From: Cydia pomonella
Taxonomy: Eukaryota > Arthropoda > Insecta > Lepidoptera > Tortricidae
Assembly: GCF_033807575.1 (NCBI RefSeq)
Contig: NC_084729.1
Span: forward strand, 9,858,001-9,922,000
DNA length: 64,000 nucleotides
Direction: 5' to 3'
Shown here: positions 26,601 to 35,780 of the stretch, in pieces
Numbering within the stretch: position 1 is the stretch's first letter
How the letters are laid out: each line of letters opens with the position of its first letter
Notes under the pieces: generated by a model
Told to the model about the DNA's origin: nothing
Seen by the model: the letters and a program-made list of their open reading frames with translations, nothing else
The model's database searches: none
Made by a program: the position numbers and the translations under genes

Positions 26601-29600
26601 ATGGGTGAATCAACTTTTTTTGTTTTGTTATCCTGTCCCGTTGTCCAAGGGACAACAGTGGCACAGTTTGTTTGAAGAGACGTTGTATGCCGTTCTATTA
26701 ACATGCTTAGTAGGGGGCCCATTATGGACATTGGTTATAACGACCACAAAAACGCAAGTTTAATACATTTAAGTACCATAAAATCAGTATTTCAATGAAC
26801 TTTTGTCCCCTGGACAACTAATCGTAACCATGGCAACGAGTGACGCTAAAAAGTTGATTCTCCCAATTCATTTATTCCTTTATAAAACAGAGTTTTACAT
26901 GTCGATCACAATTTTTCTTATTTTAAATTATTTATAGCTAAGTTACATAATATAACGTCAGTCTATTATAATAGAGAGCTTTTCAGTCGAGTACGGTGTT
27001 TTGGCAACGAAGCTTGCTCGTACGCGCCCGGCCGCCGGGCGGCAACGACACCTTCTCGTAACTCATGAGGCCCTGGTACTTGCTCGGCGCTAAATTCTAT
27101 TTTTAGACAGTTTATTCTCGATTTTTGCCACCGTAGCCAATGGAGACTAACAAGCAATGGTAGGCGGTTTTCGTAGGCTATGGATGTTGCTATATTAAGA
27201 GTGTCACATGTGCGTTTATGACTTATCAAGCAATTGTTTCTACTATACAATCTGAAATAAATAATTAATTTGAGATATCGTTTTGTTTCGTCCTCTTGAC
27301 CGCGGCGAGCTGTGTGTCCATTTCATTATAGTTGACTAAACCGTTTCGAAATGAATAAATAAATAAATATTATAGGACATTATTACACAAATTGACTAAG
27401 TCCCACAGTAAGCTTAATAAGGCTTGTGTTGAGGGTACTTAGACAACGATATATATAATATATAAATATTTATAAATACTTAAATACATAGAAAACACCC
27501 ATGACTCAGGATCAAATATCCATGCTCATCACACGAATAAATGCCCTTACCAGGATTTGAACCCGGGACCATCGGCTTCGTAGGCAGGGTCACTACCCAC
27601 TAGGCCAGACCGGTCGTCAAAATATTATAGTTGAGTTGGAAGCCCATACATGAAAAGTACCCAATAACAGTTTGGTATACGAAATCTTAATTCGACCATT
27701 ACAGTCGACGAGTAGAAAAAATACTATTATACAATCGTGATATAATAGGCAACGGTTTTAGGCAACGAAGTCCAACCAGACAACTACAAATCTGGGTTTA
27801 TACATCACTTACCGATGTCTCGTGACGAGAGGGCAGAGTTTGCAAATAAACTTGAGAGTGTGTGTCTCCATGTGGCGGCGCAGGCGCGTCGGATGTTTAA
27901 AGCGCGCGAAGCACAGGTGGCACTCGTTTGAACCCATTATCTTAAATATAATGTAAATGAATTAACTTGTTATACCCTGTATCTTTAGGTATTTAAATAA
28001 AAGTAAACAAAATCTACCCTCAAATGGCTCCTTAAGCCACTTGAGGGTAGATGAAAACATTGAAACAAACTTGATCCAATAATGTAGGTTAAAGTCAGGT
28101 CGTTCAGTGACACAGTAGTCAAGATGGCTCCTCTAATAATAATAATAATAAAACCGGCCAAGTGCGAGTCGGACTCGCGCACCGAGGGTTCCGTACAAAC
28201 CTGTAGGTATATAATATTATATGATGTAACTAAAAATTTACGATTTTCGCAATTTTTCCTTTATCTGCGCTATAACACGTTGCTTCGTACCAAATTTCAA
28301 GATTCAGAGTGCACGGGAAATACCCTGTAGGTTTTGGTTTCGAATTTGCGGCATAAACGGCTGTATCTTTTGATTGCGTCGGCTTAGAACTTTGATTTTT
28401 TCACAGCTCCAAGAGACAGTAGACCTGAGTATTTGATATGAATTCCAGCTTGATACCTCAACGCGTTCCTGAGAAAAAGGGTCTTAACAGACAGACAGAC
28501 AGACGGACGGACAACAAAGTGATCCTATAAGAGTTCAGTTTTTCCTTTCGAGGTACGGAATCCTAAAAACATTATCCAGTAGCAGCAGTTTTTTGCGTAA
28601 AACAGCGTGTATTTTTGATAGAGCGGTGGCAAAATGCCGGGACAACGCGAGGAAGAGAGAGAGCTGATGATCTTACCGGGTCGTGGACTTTCTGGTGGTT
28701 CTCGAAGGTGGCCTCGGAGAGGAAGCCCTTGAAGCACTTCTCGCAGCGCAGCAGCGCGCGCGCATAGTTGGCCGACTGCTTGCGTGCTTCCATGTCTTTC
28801 AGTTGCTCTTCTTCGCTTACCTGAGAACGAGTGTTGACTGTTGACTTATGAATATACGCACATGTAACACCTCTGGAGTTGCAGGCGTCCATAGGCTACG
28901 GTGACTGCTTACCATCAGGCGGGCCGTATGCTTGCTTGCCACCGTCGTGGTATAAAAAAAAATATATATATATATAACAACCTACAAACAACGCAAAATA
29001 TGATGGAGGATACGTTGTTCCCTGTGTCCAACTTAGTGATTCACACTTGGTATAATTATGTATGTATTAATATATGTATGTTTATTTGTATTAAGTATAT
29101 GTGTAAGTTTATCAATATATAGTTTATATTCATATATAGTCTCGGTTACAAATTCATTAACTTTAAAAGACACTGCACCTACTTAATCTTTCTGGTTTAA
29201 CCCATTGGTTGACTGGTAGAGAATGCCTTAAGGCATTAAGTTCGCCATGTGTACCTTCATGTATTATGCAATAAAGATTAAATAAATAAATAACTACGTG
29301 CACTGCCGAAGACCTCGTAAAAGCTACCCCCGGGGGTTAGTAGCAAGATATTGGAATAAAGAATTTGAAACAGAGGTGGATTGTCAAAGAAAACTTTGTA
29401 GCTACGTCCATTTACTGCCATCTTTCGACACATGATTAAAATTAAAACTTTTAGAACGCTATTTGACTTTGATCCTTATTCTTTCACTGATCTTCTTCTT
29501 CCTCGCGTTGTCCCGGCATTTGCCACGGCTCATGGGAGCCAGGGGTCCGCTTGACAACTAATCCTAAGATTTGGCGTAGGCACTAATTTTTACGAAAGCG

Positions 29601-32600
29601 ACTGCCATCTGCCCTTCCAACCCAGAGGGTAAACTAGGCCTTGTTGGGATAAGTCCGGTTTCCTCACGATGTTTTCCTTCACCGAAAAGCGACTGGTAAA
29701 TATCAAATGATATTTCGTACATAAGTTCTGAAAAACTCATTGGTACGAGCCGGGGTTTGAACCCGCGACCTCCGGATTGCAAGTCGCACGCTCTTACCGC
29801 TAGGCCACCAGCGCTTCCTTCCTTATTCTTTAGCTAATATTTGTTAAATATCAAAAAGTGGCGCCATCCAACAGATCAAACACCAAAGGTATAACGACAT
29901 CGTTTCCAGCGATGACGCTATAACCTTTAGGTTTTGCCCGGTAAGACACAACAACTGTTTTTAGGGTTCCGTAGCCATATGGTAAAATACGGAACCCTTA
30001 GGGATTCGTCACGTCTGTCTGTCCGTCCGTATGTCACAGCCACTTTTTTCCGAAACTATAAGAACTATATACTGTTGAAACTTGGTAAGTAGATGTATTC
30101 TGTGAACCACATTAAAATTTTCACACAAAAATAGAAAAAAAAAAACAATAAATTTTGGGGGTTCTTAGAACTGAAACTCATTTTTTTTTTTTTCATCAAA
30201 CCCATACGTGTGGGGTATCTATGGATAGGTATTCAAAAATGTTATTGAGGTTTCTAATATCATTTTTTTCTAAACTGAATAGTTTGCGCGAGAGACACTT
30301 CCAATGTGGTAAAATTCGAGCCAATCGTGCGTCTAACACAACTAGTTGCGACCAATGGCGCGCGTGATGCGAACTCATCAACCAATCGCGTTGTGGCGTT
30401 AGACTGAACGATTGGCTCGAGTTCGTGAGTGACACCGCTGTACTGGCCCCATTCTTATTGCCCGTAAGGCCTGTCCTTAGATATATGTCAATGTCTGGGT
30501 CTGGTTCGGTATTTAAGAACCTGGTTCTAGGATAGATACAAAATGTTATTTATTGTCTGTATTCTGCTAAGAGACATAAATAACTAAAATCAGAAACTCA
30601 CCTTAACTATACTGATATTATAATTATTCTCAAACTTAATATAATCCTCTTCACAGCTAAAAAACCTTTTGAATCCCTTCTTTTTTTTCTTATAAGCCTT
30701 CTCTGTCTTTTCTACCTCTTTCTCTTTCGATTTTACTTTCTTAACAGATATTTTAGAAACTTTCTTGATATTTCTACTCTTTTTAACTTCCTTGACTACT
30801 TTTCGTTTTCTTAATACTTTCTTGTGTGGTTCTTTTTCCTCGGGGGATATTCTTTTTTCTATTTGTTTTAAAGGTAAATCATCATCATCATCTATAGAAT
30901 CAACATCATTATATACATCATCAGCTATAGTTGGTTCATTGTCGATAAAATCTATGTATTCTTTATGGTTTTCGTCATGTGTGAGTTCGATAGGTTGCTC
31001 TAGATTATCTATGGTTAGATGGAGTGATAGCTGGTTGGATATTCTGTCTATGGTGCGTATGAAGTCTGTTGTTAACTGCAAAGAAAAGTTTATACTAGAC
31101 AAAACAGTGAATGTTAATAATAGAACCGTTTTTCCCCCGAAGGGTAAAAAACGGATATTTAGGTTCCTGCCGAAGCTTGGACCACAATTTCCAAGCTACA
31201 TAATTCCATTATTCTAAACTTGGTTTTTGCAATTGCTTAGATACATTCCAATGGTAATATTTTGAAGTAATTCATAAAAGATAACATGCTATGTGCATGG
31301 ATACAGAATAAAAATAAAGAACCATTTATGGGCTAAAAATGGTTCGTGCCAAAAAATATAATTATGTATGACAGGTGTATAATTTTAAAACATACATTTT
31401 AATAAGTGTTTGGCAAAAAATCATTTTTGGTACAAGCTTTTATCGCTGACTGTACTCTTCTTTCTACTGGCAACTAATACATATTGAGACAATTCTAAAA
31501 ACCCCAAACACATTTAGGCTGCGTTGTTTTGTCACAGATTTCTTATGGCCACCTCCTGTCTCCATCATCAGATCAGCTCGATGGTATCATAATATTGCAT
31601 TGGCACCCGACTTACATAAGTAAGTATACAAATTTTCAGCTTCATCGGAAACCGAGAAATGGGTCAAATTTAACTTTCAAGATTTGACCCGTAAAAACAC
31701 ATAATTACACACAGGTAAATAAGGTACATTGCAAGTTAAATAAAGAATGCAATATAAGAAAATGCATGACATCTGTCAAAGAGTACAAAAACTGACAAAA
31801 ACTTATAGGGACCGTGCGCGTTGGAGGGTCTGCCATCTTGTGGCCTGAATCGGAACCATAAACATCAAATTTACGCCTCGCGCCAAAAATCTGACGGCTC
31901 CTGTACTGCCTCCTACAGTTCATGCACGCTCCCTATAGCATAACATTAGTGCTTTTGGTAGAGTCAAGCTAACTCTGCATCGTGTTTTATAGCACAGAGT
32001 ATGCAAGTGTTATTTTAAATGTCATAATTTCATAGTAGTTTGACGTTTATGATAACACATGTATGTAGTTCTGATGACAATACAATAATATGGCACTGTC
32101 GAACTGATCTGAAGATGGAGCCGGAAGTTATGAACTGGAACTTCATGATGGAACATCGTATCATAGCTGTGTTTGGATTTGTTACAAAAGTGTTAATGAA
32201 CTTAATGAACTTTGACCACGATTAGGTTTCAAGGTCTGATGATGAAGCCGGAAGATAGGCACTGGCATTCCATGATGGAATATCGTATCAGTCGTGTTTG
32301 CACTTGTGAGAAAGGTCACGTAATGGACTTTTTAAGTGCATTTATAAAAGCGTGTTTTTCTAGTGTTTTTAAACTATTAATTTATTGTACAATAAGTTTT
32401 CTTTTGTGCAATTATTATTTATATGTTAGCCAGTTCTGTCCCACTGCTGGGCACAGGCCTTCCTCTCTTTCTTCCACGCGTCTCGGTCTATAGCAATATT
32501 AGGTCAATATTTCCAAAAGACGTTAAAATCGTGCCGCCATCGTATTCAAGGTCTGTCGTGACGCCTCACTGTGTTTGTAGTAGTAGTAGTAAAACACTTT

Positions 32601-34988
32601 ATTGTACAAAAAGAAACGTAAAACAGGAAAAAACACACATCATTTTGATGGTTTTTTATTGTGCAAAAATGTTTAATTAAATATATAAGTAACTGATGAT
32701 TAGAAATACACTTACAAATTGTTGATGAACCAGTAATTGCTTGAGAAGGTCCTGGGCGCGGTGGCAGCGCTCCCGGAGCCCAGAGCTCTTGAGCAGGAGC
32801 GCCCGACAGCAGGAACACAGGTGCTGCGGCAGCCCGTCCCACGCTGATAACTGGTAAGTATGTGATAACAGACAATTTTAATTCATTGCATAAATTTTCT
32901 TTAGGAAATAAAGGTAGTTTATAAATCTCCTCTACCTCCTACTTAAAATATTTATTTAAGCTTTATTGCACGATATAAAATTGTACAAATGGCGGACTTA
33001 ATGCCTTAAGGCATTCTCTACCAGTCAACCACTGGGTCAAACAGAAACTTGTAATAAGTGCAAGATAGTAAATATCGAGATGAAATTTTTTTAAAATCAA
33101 AAATCAGTTACCTATGTTACCAATATAACATAGTTATACACATAGACACATAAAGATGGTAATATATACTTACATTCATATTGTAAATATATACATATAT
33201 ACATAATGTACCCAAGTATAAGTAACATGCAGATCATTTATACTTAAGCATGTTACAGAAATACAATACAATACAATACAAATATACTTTATTGCACACC
33301 TCAATACAGAAACAGTACAAATAATACAACACATAAAGAAGAGGTAAACAGAAATATTGTAACCTTTAAAAAAAAAGTGGAAATAAAAGGCTATTTTATT
33401 ATTATTATTATATATAAATCTATTCCACTATAAATCTTAGTTCTCCATACAATAGTTATTTGTTTTACAAGGGGGCAAAGTTGTAACCGCTTGTGCTAAT
33501 ATTAATATCCGAGCAAGCGAACGATTCCAATATTGAATCGAGAAGTGGAATCTTGAGTGTTGTGAGGGTTTCAAGGCACGAGGGTTAAACAAACTTTGCC
33601 TCGGAGTGAAACACAACATTTTTCACAACACCAATGCGAAGAAAATAATAACTATGAAATACCAAAAAAAAAACAAACCAAATCAAATCCAAATGAAGGT
33701 AATCAAATATTTATCATCCAAAACCATCATTTAAAAGTCAATTCTACCAGCTAACATAAGGAAACTACTCAAAATTTGCATCTGATTACTTTTCCCCACA
33801 TGTGGATAAAACGCAACTTTCTCATTCGTTTTTGAACAATCAAGAGGGCCTTTACCAGTTGGTGTAGTTACACTCTCATTTTAAAACGACTAGCTAAATT
33901 GCTTTGAAACTTTGTACTCACAATAGGATAAGGTATATGTAGTCCTGTAATTAGTTTATGTAGCTTCAGATACCTTCTTCCTTGTATTGTCCCAGCATTT
34001 TGCCACGGTTCACGGATCCTGGGACTAGTTTTTACTAAAGCAACTCGCATCTGACCTTCCAACCCAGAATGTAAACTAGGCCTTATTGGAATTAGTCCGG
34101 TTTCCTCACAATGTGTTCCTTCACTGGGAAGGTGATTGGTAACATTGGTAGCAAGTTTGAACTCGCAACCTCTGGATTGAGAGTCGCATGCTCTTACCGC
34201 TAGACCACTAGTGCTTCTATGCTTCAGATAACAGAGTAAAAAAATAAGCGAATTTAAGTATTTCATACAAAACTTGTTTTTTCTCAATTACATTTGTTTT
34301 ATAAACTGGAGCTATATAAACTATAGTTACAGGTGTAGATATACTTCATGTCATTGTCATCAGCCAAGCTTGCCAGGGACTCTTAATGTTAAAATATGAA
34401 GCCAGCCATATGCCAGTGCTAAGATCAACAAGGTTTGGAAAACTAATATTCTATTGTATAATTATATAGATGTCTGAAAAAAAACATTTTTAAACTAGTA
34501 TGTTCACCTCAGACTAGATATTCTTATTAATTGTTTTGTTGCAATCATAGTAAATGTGGCTTTCCATCAGAGAATGCTTCATCTGCAATAAGTATGTTTC
34601 TATCAGAAAGCTGTTGAAATTTTAGATGGAAACATCCCCATTACACTTGATGAATAAGGAGTATAAGGACCCTTCTGTAATAGAAAGGCACGAAAAATGA
34701 TACCTATTCGCACATGTATCGTACAACGTTTTACAGTACATATCACACATATAGCCCTTTAAACTTCCGATATAGGCACAGAACTAGCAGCATATGTACT
34801 GAAAAAAATATATTAGAATATTTTACACGCGCATATCATAATAACAAACAAATATTTACCGCTGTGCCCATCACATCGGCAAAAGTTTCGTCGAGTTGGT
34901 GTTCGTATATTCCAAACAGTTTGCTGTCGGTCGCGAGGCAAATACGACACGCTAACAGATCTGAATATTCTATCTTGATTTCAGTCAT
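14618..34988 (-). CDS. ZAD-C2H2 zinc-finger protein (gene D), 12 exons, 643 aa
   Basis: Exons on the minus strand: 34988-34860, 32850-32716, 31075-30602, 28820-28677, 27940-27813, 25057-24844, 21779-21676, 21155-21059, 19569-19402, 18067-17966, 15802-15707, 14758-14618. They total 1932 nt with every phase consistent. Exons 1-2 encode an N-terminal ZAD (CRICLAT near residue 14, then CSCC), an arthropod domain that binds zinc and dimerises. Exon 3 is a 158-residue linker, first acidic (DDDDD) then lysine-rich, possibly nuclear-targeting. Then come 12 finger modules, starting with CEKCFKGF and ending with CHICSKTF; module 6 (CSVCSVQF, RHSAAGGC) ends in Cys instead of His. The basic tail is KPPPRRRRHQPA. 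Many fingers are split by introns exactly as in genes A and E. Probably a sequence-specific nuclear regulator; target unknown. The start is the first ATG before the ZAD. Confidence 0.88.
15003..15273 (-). mobile_element. tRNA-derived SINE (family S1)
   Basis: Reverse copy with the tRNA-like head at about 15273-15200 and the TTATTTATT tail at the left. It lies in intron 11 of gene D. Confidence 0.85.
15363..15546. mobile_element. Short MITE with TA duplication
   Basis: The left end TACAGGATGTAACAAAAATAG-type terminus pairs with CTATTTTTGTTACATCGTGTA. TA dinucleotides flank it. Non-coding. Confidence 0.65.
16035..17020. other. Intron 10 sequence of gene D, no gene seen
   Basis: AT-rich intronic sequence between exons 11 and 10. 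I see only short chance ORFs and no splice-consistent exon or RNA gene. Confidence 0.4.
17020..17310 (-). pseudogene. Degraded LINE coding fragment
   Basis: The minus strand reads, with stops and frame changes, a peptide ending in SIAIQRGNA preceded by KRNKYKSLGRA. This resembles the C-terminal end of reverse-transcriptase ORFs seen in insect LINEs. Too decayed for a clade call. Confidence 0.4.
17747..17933. mobile_element. hAT-type MITE with 8-bp target duplication
   Basis: Terminal repeats are CAGTGGTGGGCAAAC and TTTGCCCATCACTG. It is flanked by CTATAGAC (17739-17746) and CTATGGAC (17934-17941), an 8-bp duplication with one mismatch. 187 bp, non-coding, in intron 10 of gene D. Confidence 0.8.
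18159..18477. mobile_element. MITE family M2
   Basis: The inverted ends CAATTGGGTACTTGACA and TGTCAAGTAGCCAATTG delimit an AT-rich element. A second, longer copy is at 22937-23426. Confidence 0.65.
18617..18912. mobile_element. Long palindromic MITE
   Basis: Arms of about 110 bp: GTACTTCATTTAATTCTATA at the left pairs with the sequence ending GAACGAAATGAAGTAC at the right. A further inner inverted repeat surrounds CCTACGCAATAGAGTCC. Located in intron 9 of gene D. Confidence 0.7.
19133..19401 (-). repeat. About 115-bp repeats of the 3' end of gene D exon 9
   Basis: Immediately downstream of exon 9 (19569-19402) the stretch coding MQIKRVEEICEVCGK and its GGTCAGTAC donor occurs twice more (marker CTTCCCGCAC at 19411, about 19294, 19181), separated by GACAGACAGACA-type simple repeat. 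The nearer copy keeps the donor; the far one has diverged (CGKVYS). CAG acceptor-like sites precede the copies. Confidence 0.85.
19580..20510. other. Intron 8 of gene D, left part, no gene seen
   Basis: Contains a LINE 3'-UTR-like piece around 20290-20430 (AGAGATCCCTGAAAGGGATA stem, then TTGTACAATAAATTG). No exon or RNA gene is supported. Confidence 0.4.
20515..20765 (+). repeat. Dispersed repeat R4
   Basis: Same family as 2270-2435: GAGCTGATCTGATGATGGAG, then CAGCGATAAAAGCTTGTACC. It lies in intron 8 of gene D. Confidence 0.6.
20885..21046 (-). mobile_element. LINE 3' end fragment next to a splice donor
   Basis: Reads AACAGGCGGTCTTATCGCTG on the plus strand, matching opposite copies at 25845 and 53455 and, for the distal part, 33245. 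It starts about 12 bp after the donor of gene D exon 8. Confidence 0.55.
21186..21545 (+). repeat. Dispersed repeat R3, long copy
   Basis: Runs from TTTTTTATATACTATGTCGG through GCCCGCCTGATGGTAAGCAG to GCCCATACCTCTC. Inverted relative to the copy at 8043-8412. Confidence 0.75.
21955..22435. mobile_element. MITE family M3 with about 25-bp inverted termini
   Basis: The left terminus ACAGTGTGTCCCTAGCCATT pairs with the right AATGGCTAAGGTCACCCTGT. Related fragments are at 48650-48740 and 52778-52985. Confidence 0.65.
22505..22690 (+). pseudogene. RTE-like LINE 3' coding fragment
   Basis: Codes KGRPLTCWITVTRDMER, then DRKTWRLRTRRADPR and stop. This resembles the C-terminal end of RTE-clade polyproteins. 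Intronic in gene D. Confidence 0.6.
22937..23426. mobile_element. MITE family M2, longer copy
   Basis: Left CAATTGGATACTTGACA and right CTGTCAAGAAGCCAATTG as at 18159-18477, with about 170 bp of extra internal sequence near 23165-23340. Confidence 0.6.
23499..23770. mobile_element. MITE family M4
   Basis: Termini TATGGAAGGTAGAGGCAAGG and CCTTGCCTCTACCTTCCATA are perfect inverted repeats. A larger interrupted copy starts at 38929. Confidence 0.8.
23888..23970 (-). pseudogene. Degenerate copy of the 3' end of gene D exon 6
   Basis: Plus-strand AACCTTCCTATGCGCCATGG and TTGCCGATGAAGGTC match the end of exon 6 at 24841-24900 but with deletions. It keeps a donor-like site and lies about 0.9 kb downstream of the intact exon. 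Confidence 0.75.
24060..24600. repeat. About 140-bp minisatellite, four units
   Basis: ACAATTTGCCTGTTGGTGTG recurs near 24106, 24243, 24385 and 24531, followed each time by TTGCTGAG, ACACGTT and ATTGAATGTAATGTTCATG. It lies between the intact exon 6 of gene D and its degenerate copy. Confidence 0.85.
24600..24790 (-). mobile_element. LINE 3' UTR fragment
   Basis: Contains AGATAGTTTATTATTCAAGT and a GC-richer stretch up to AAACATTACATC, typical of 3' ends of lepidopteran LINEs. It ends about 50 bp from exon 6 of gene D. Confidence 0.4.
25115..25650 (+). mobile_element. GGTTCCGTA-type repeat R5, long copy
   Basis: Starts GGCCAAGTGCGAGTTGGAC, includes a G-rich run (GGGGGGGGG near 25275) and ends in GACAGACAGACAGACA and AAGGGTTCCGTTTTTTGCC. 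Same family as 38285-38850 in the other orientation. Confidence 0.65.
25845..25975 (+). mobile_element. LINE 3' end fragment
   Basis: AGGTTGTCTGGAAGAGATCA, TAGCGATAAGACCGCC and then AATAAAACG. Matches 20885-21046 inverted and 53455-53560. Confidence 0.5.
26600..26868. mobile_element. MITE with inverted termini
   Basis: Left TGGGTGAATCAACTTTTTT pairs with right AAAAAGTTGATTCTCCCA. GTTGTCCAAGGGACAAC near the left is itself palindromic. Confidence 0.6.
26870..27350. other. Intron 5 of gene D, no gene seen
   Basis: Contains a GC-rich stretch near 27025-27060 (GCCCGGCCGCCGGGC palindrome) but no supported exon or RNA. Confidence 0.35.
27353..27622 (-). mobile_element. tRNA-derived SINE (family S1)
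   Basis: Reverse full-length copy with the head at 27622-27545 and a TTATTTATTTATT end at the left, in intron 5 of gene D. Confidence 0.85.
28150..28570 (+). mobile_element. GGTTCCGTA-type repeat
   Basis: Starts ACCGGCCAAGTGCGAGTCGG and ends in CAGACAGACAGACGGACGG and GAGGTACGGAATCCT. Same layout as 25115-25650 but a different interior. Confidence 0.65.
28858..28966 (-). repeat. Fragment of repeat R3
   Basis: ACCATCAGGCGGGCCGTATG and an A-rich end; about 40 bp upstream of exon 4 of gene D. Confidence 0.65.
29486..29816 (-). mobile_element. tRNA-headed SINE (family S2)
   Basis: The minus strand begins with a tRNA-like head (GGCCTAGCGGTAAGAGCGTG, then GCGGGTTCAAACCCCGGC; the anticodon-loop position reads TGC). 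The body runs to GCAAATGCCGGGACAACGCG. Copies: 33967-34222 and 12476-12672. Confidence 0.75.
29958..30310 (-). mobile_element. R5 repeat, interrupted copy
   Basis: Same family as 25115 and 38285 (CCATACGTGTGGGGTATCTA). It is cut at about 30310, where another element begins. Confidence 0.6.
30310..30500. mobile_element. MITE family M5 fragment inside R5
   Basis: TTCGAGCCAATCGTGC at the left pairs with GATTGGCTCGAG and GTGAGTGACACCGCTG at the right. A fuller copy is at 48351-48575. Confidence 0.6.
31420..31695 (-). repeat. Dispersed repeat R4
   Basis: Reverse copy: CCATCATCAGATCAGCTCGA and GGTACAAGCTTTTATCGCTG. Confidence 0.6.
32040..32335 (+). repeat. R4-related tandem pair
   Basis: Two diverged units: one with GATCTGAAGATGGAGCCGGA, one with GTCTGATGATGAAGCCGGA, each followed by CATGATGGAA(C/T)ATCGTATCA. 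Confidence 0.5.
32575..32700 (-). mobile_element. LINE 3' tail fragment
   Basis: TAGTAGTAGTAG simple repeat followed by AAAACACTTTATTGTAC, a common end of insect LINEs in reverse orientation. It adjoins exon 2 of gene D. Confidence 0.45.
33245..33360 (-). mobile_element. LINE 3' tail fragment
   Basis: AATACAATACAATACAA and TACTTTATTGCACACCTCAA match 20890-21000. A related stem piece (AATGCCTTAAGGCATT) is at 32998-33020 and 29225-29245. Confidence 0.5.
33967..34222 (-). mobile_element. tRNA-headed SINE (family S2)
   Basis: Diverged copy with head TAGTGGTCTAGCGGTAAGAG on the minus strand and body GCCACGGTTCACGG. In intron 1 of gene D. Confidence 0.65.
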
Positions 34989-35780
34989 TTTGTGAATTAA
35001 ACGCTATCTCATTTTATTAAAAGCGGTTAAATGAACAACATAAACCACTATATTTTATTCCGAAATATAGTAAACTTTAATAATAATATTACAGCATAGC
35101 ATTTCTTTTGACAGCTACGTTCAGGCCAGGTTGTACCACAGTTCCCACAGTTACGTATATGTAATTTGAGAATTCACAGTACCACCTTAAGGCACAATAG
35201 AATAAAGTCTATATTAGTCTGACTAAAGAAATAAAATTATAATCAAGACAATAGATAAAGTGAACAAATTAGCACCTATTAGAACATGATGATCATTTTA
35301 ATGTTGCCAGCAAGTTTTGAAATTTCTACCAAAAATTAAAAAATCCGGTCACGTGCGAGTACATTCGATTTTCGCACCGAAGATTACATAAAGAGCTTTA
35401 TTTCGATTCAAAGAGTTCGAAGCACGACTGGCCTTTAGGTTACATTGCAACATGAATGAACGAAACGCATTTGCAGAGCCTACCGCGAACCAAAGAGCAT
35501 ATAATCACTACGTTTTCCACCATCGACGTTTTGTCTCTCTATCGCACTTGTAAATTCGTACGTAAGTGTGCCAAGGACGCACCAAAAATTGTTGAACGTA
35601 AACATGAACGAACGAAGCGCATTTGTCATATGACATTATGTCAAACAACCAAACTGCAGCAATTGAGGAAATTTATTGATTTTGAGGAAATGGCATGAAT
35701 TTTAAAATTTTAACTATTTTTAGAGTTTAACGCTACATCACATTGCTCTTTCTCTTAAATAACTATTCTAAAACTTGACA
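34989..35780. promoter_or_regulatory. Head-to-head spacer of genes D and F
   Basis: The ATG codons of D (34988, -) and F (35781, +) diverge across 792 bp. This must hold the 5' UTRs and probably both promoters. I see no confident TATA box or initiator. GAACGAA(A/G)CGCATTTG occurs twice (35458, 35610). Shared control is inferred from geometry alone. Confidence 0.4.

Noticed and set aside
29740..29816. tRNA gene (TGC in the anticodon-loop position)
   Set aside because: The stem pairing is imperfect and it is fused to a SINE body repeated elsewhere in the window, so it is a SINE head.
30765..31217. 150-aa plus-strand ORF
   Set aside because: It is the complement of the Lys/Asp-rich exon 3 of gene D.
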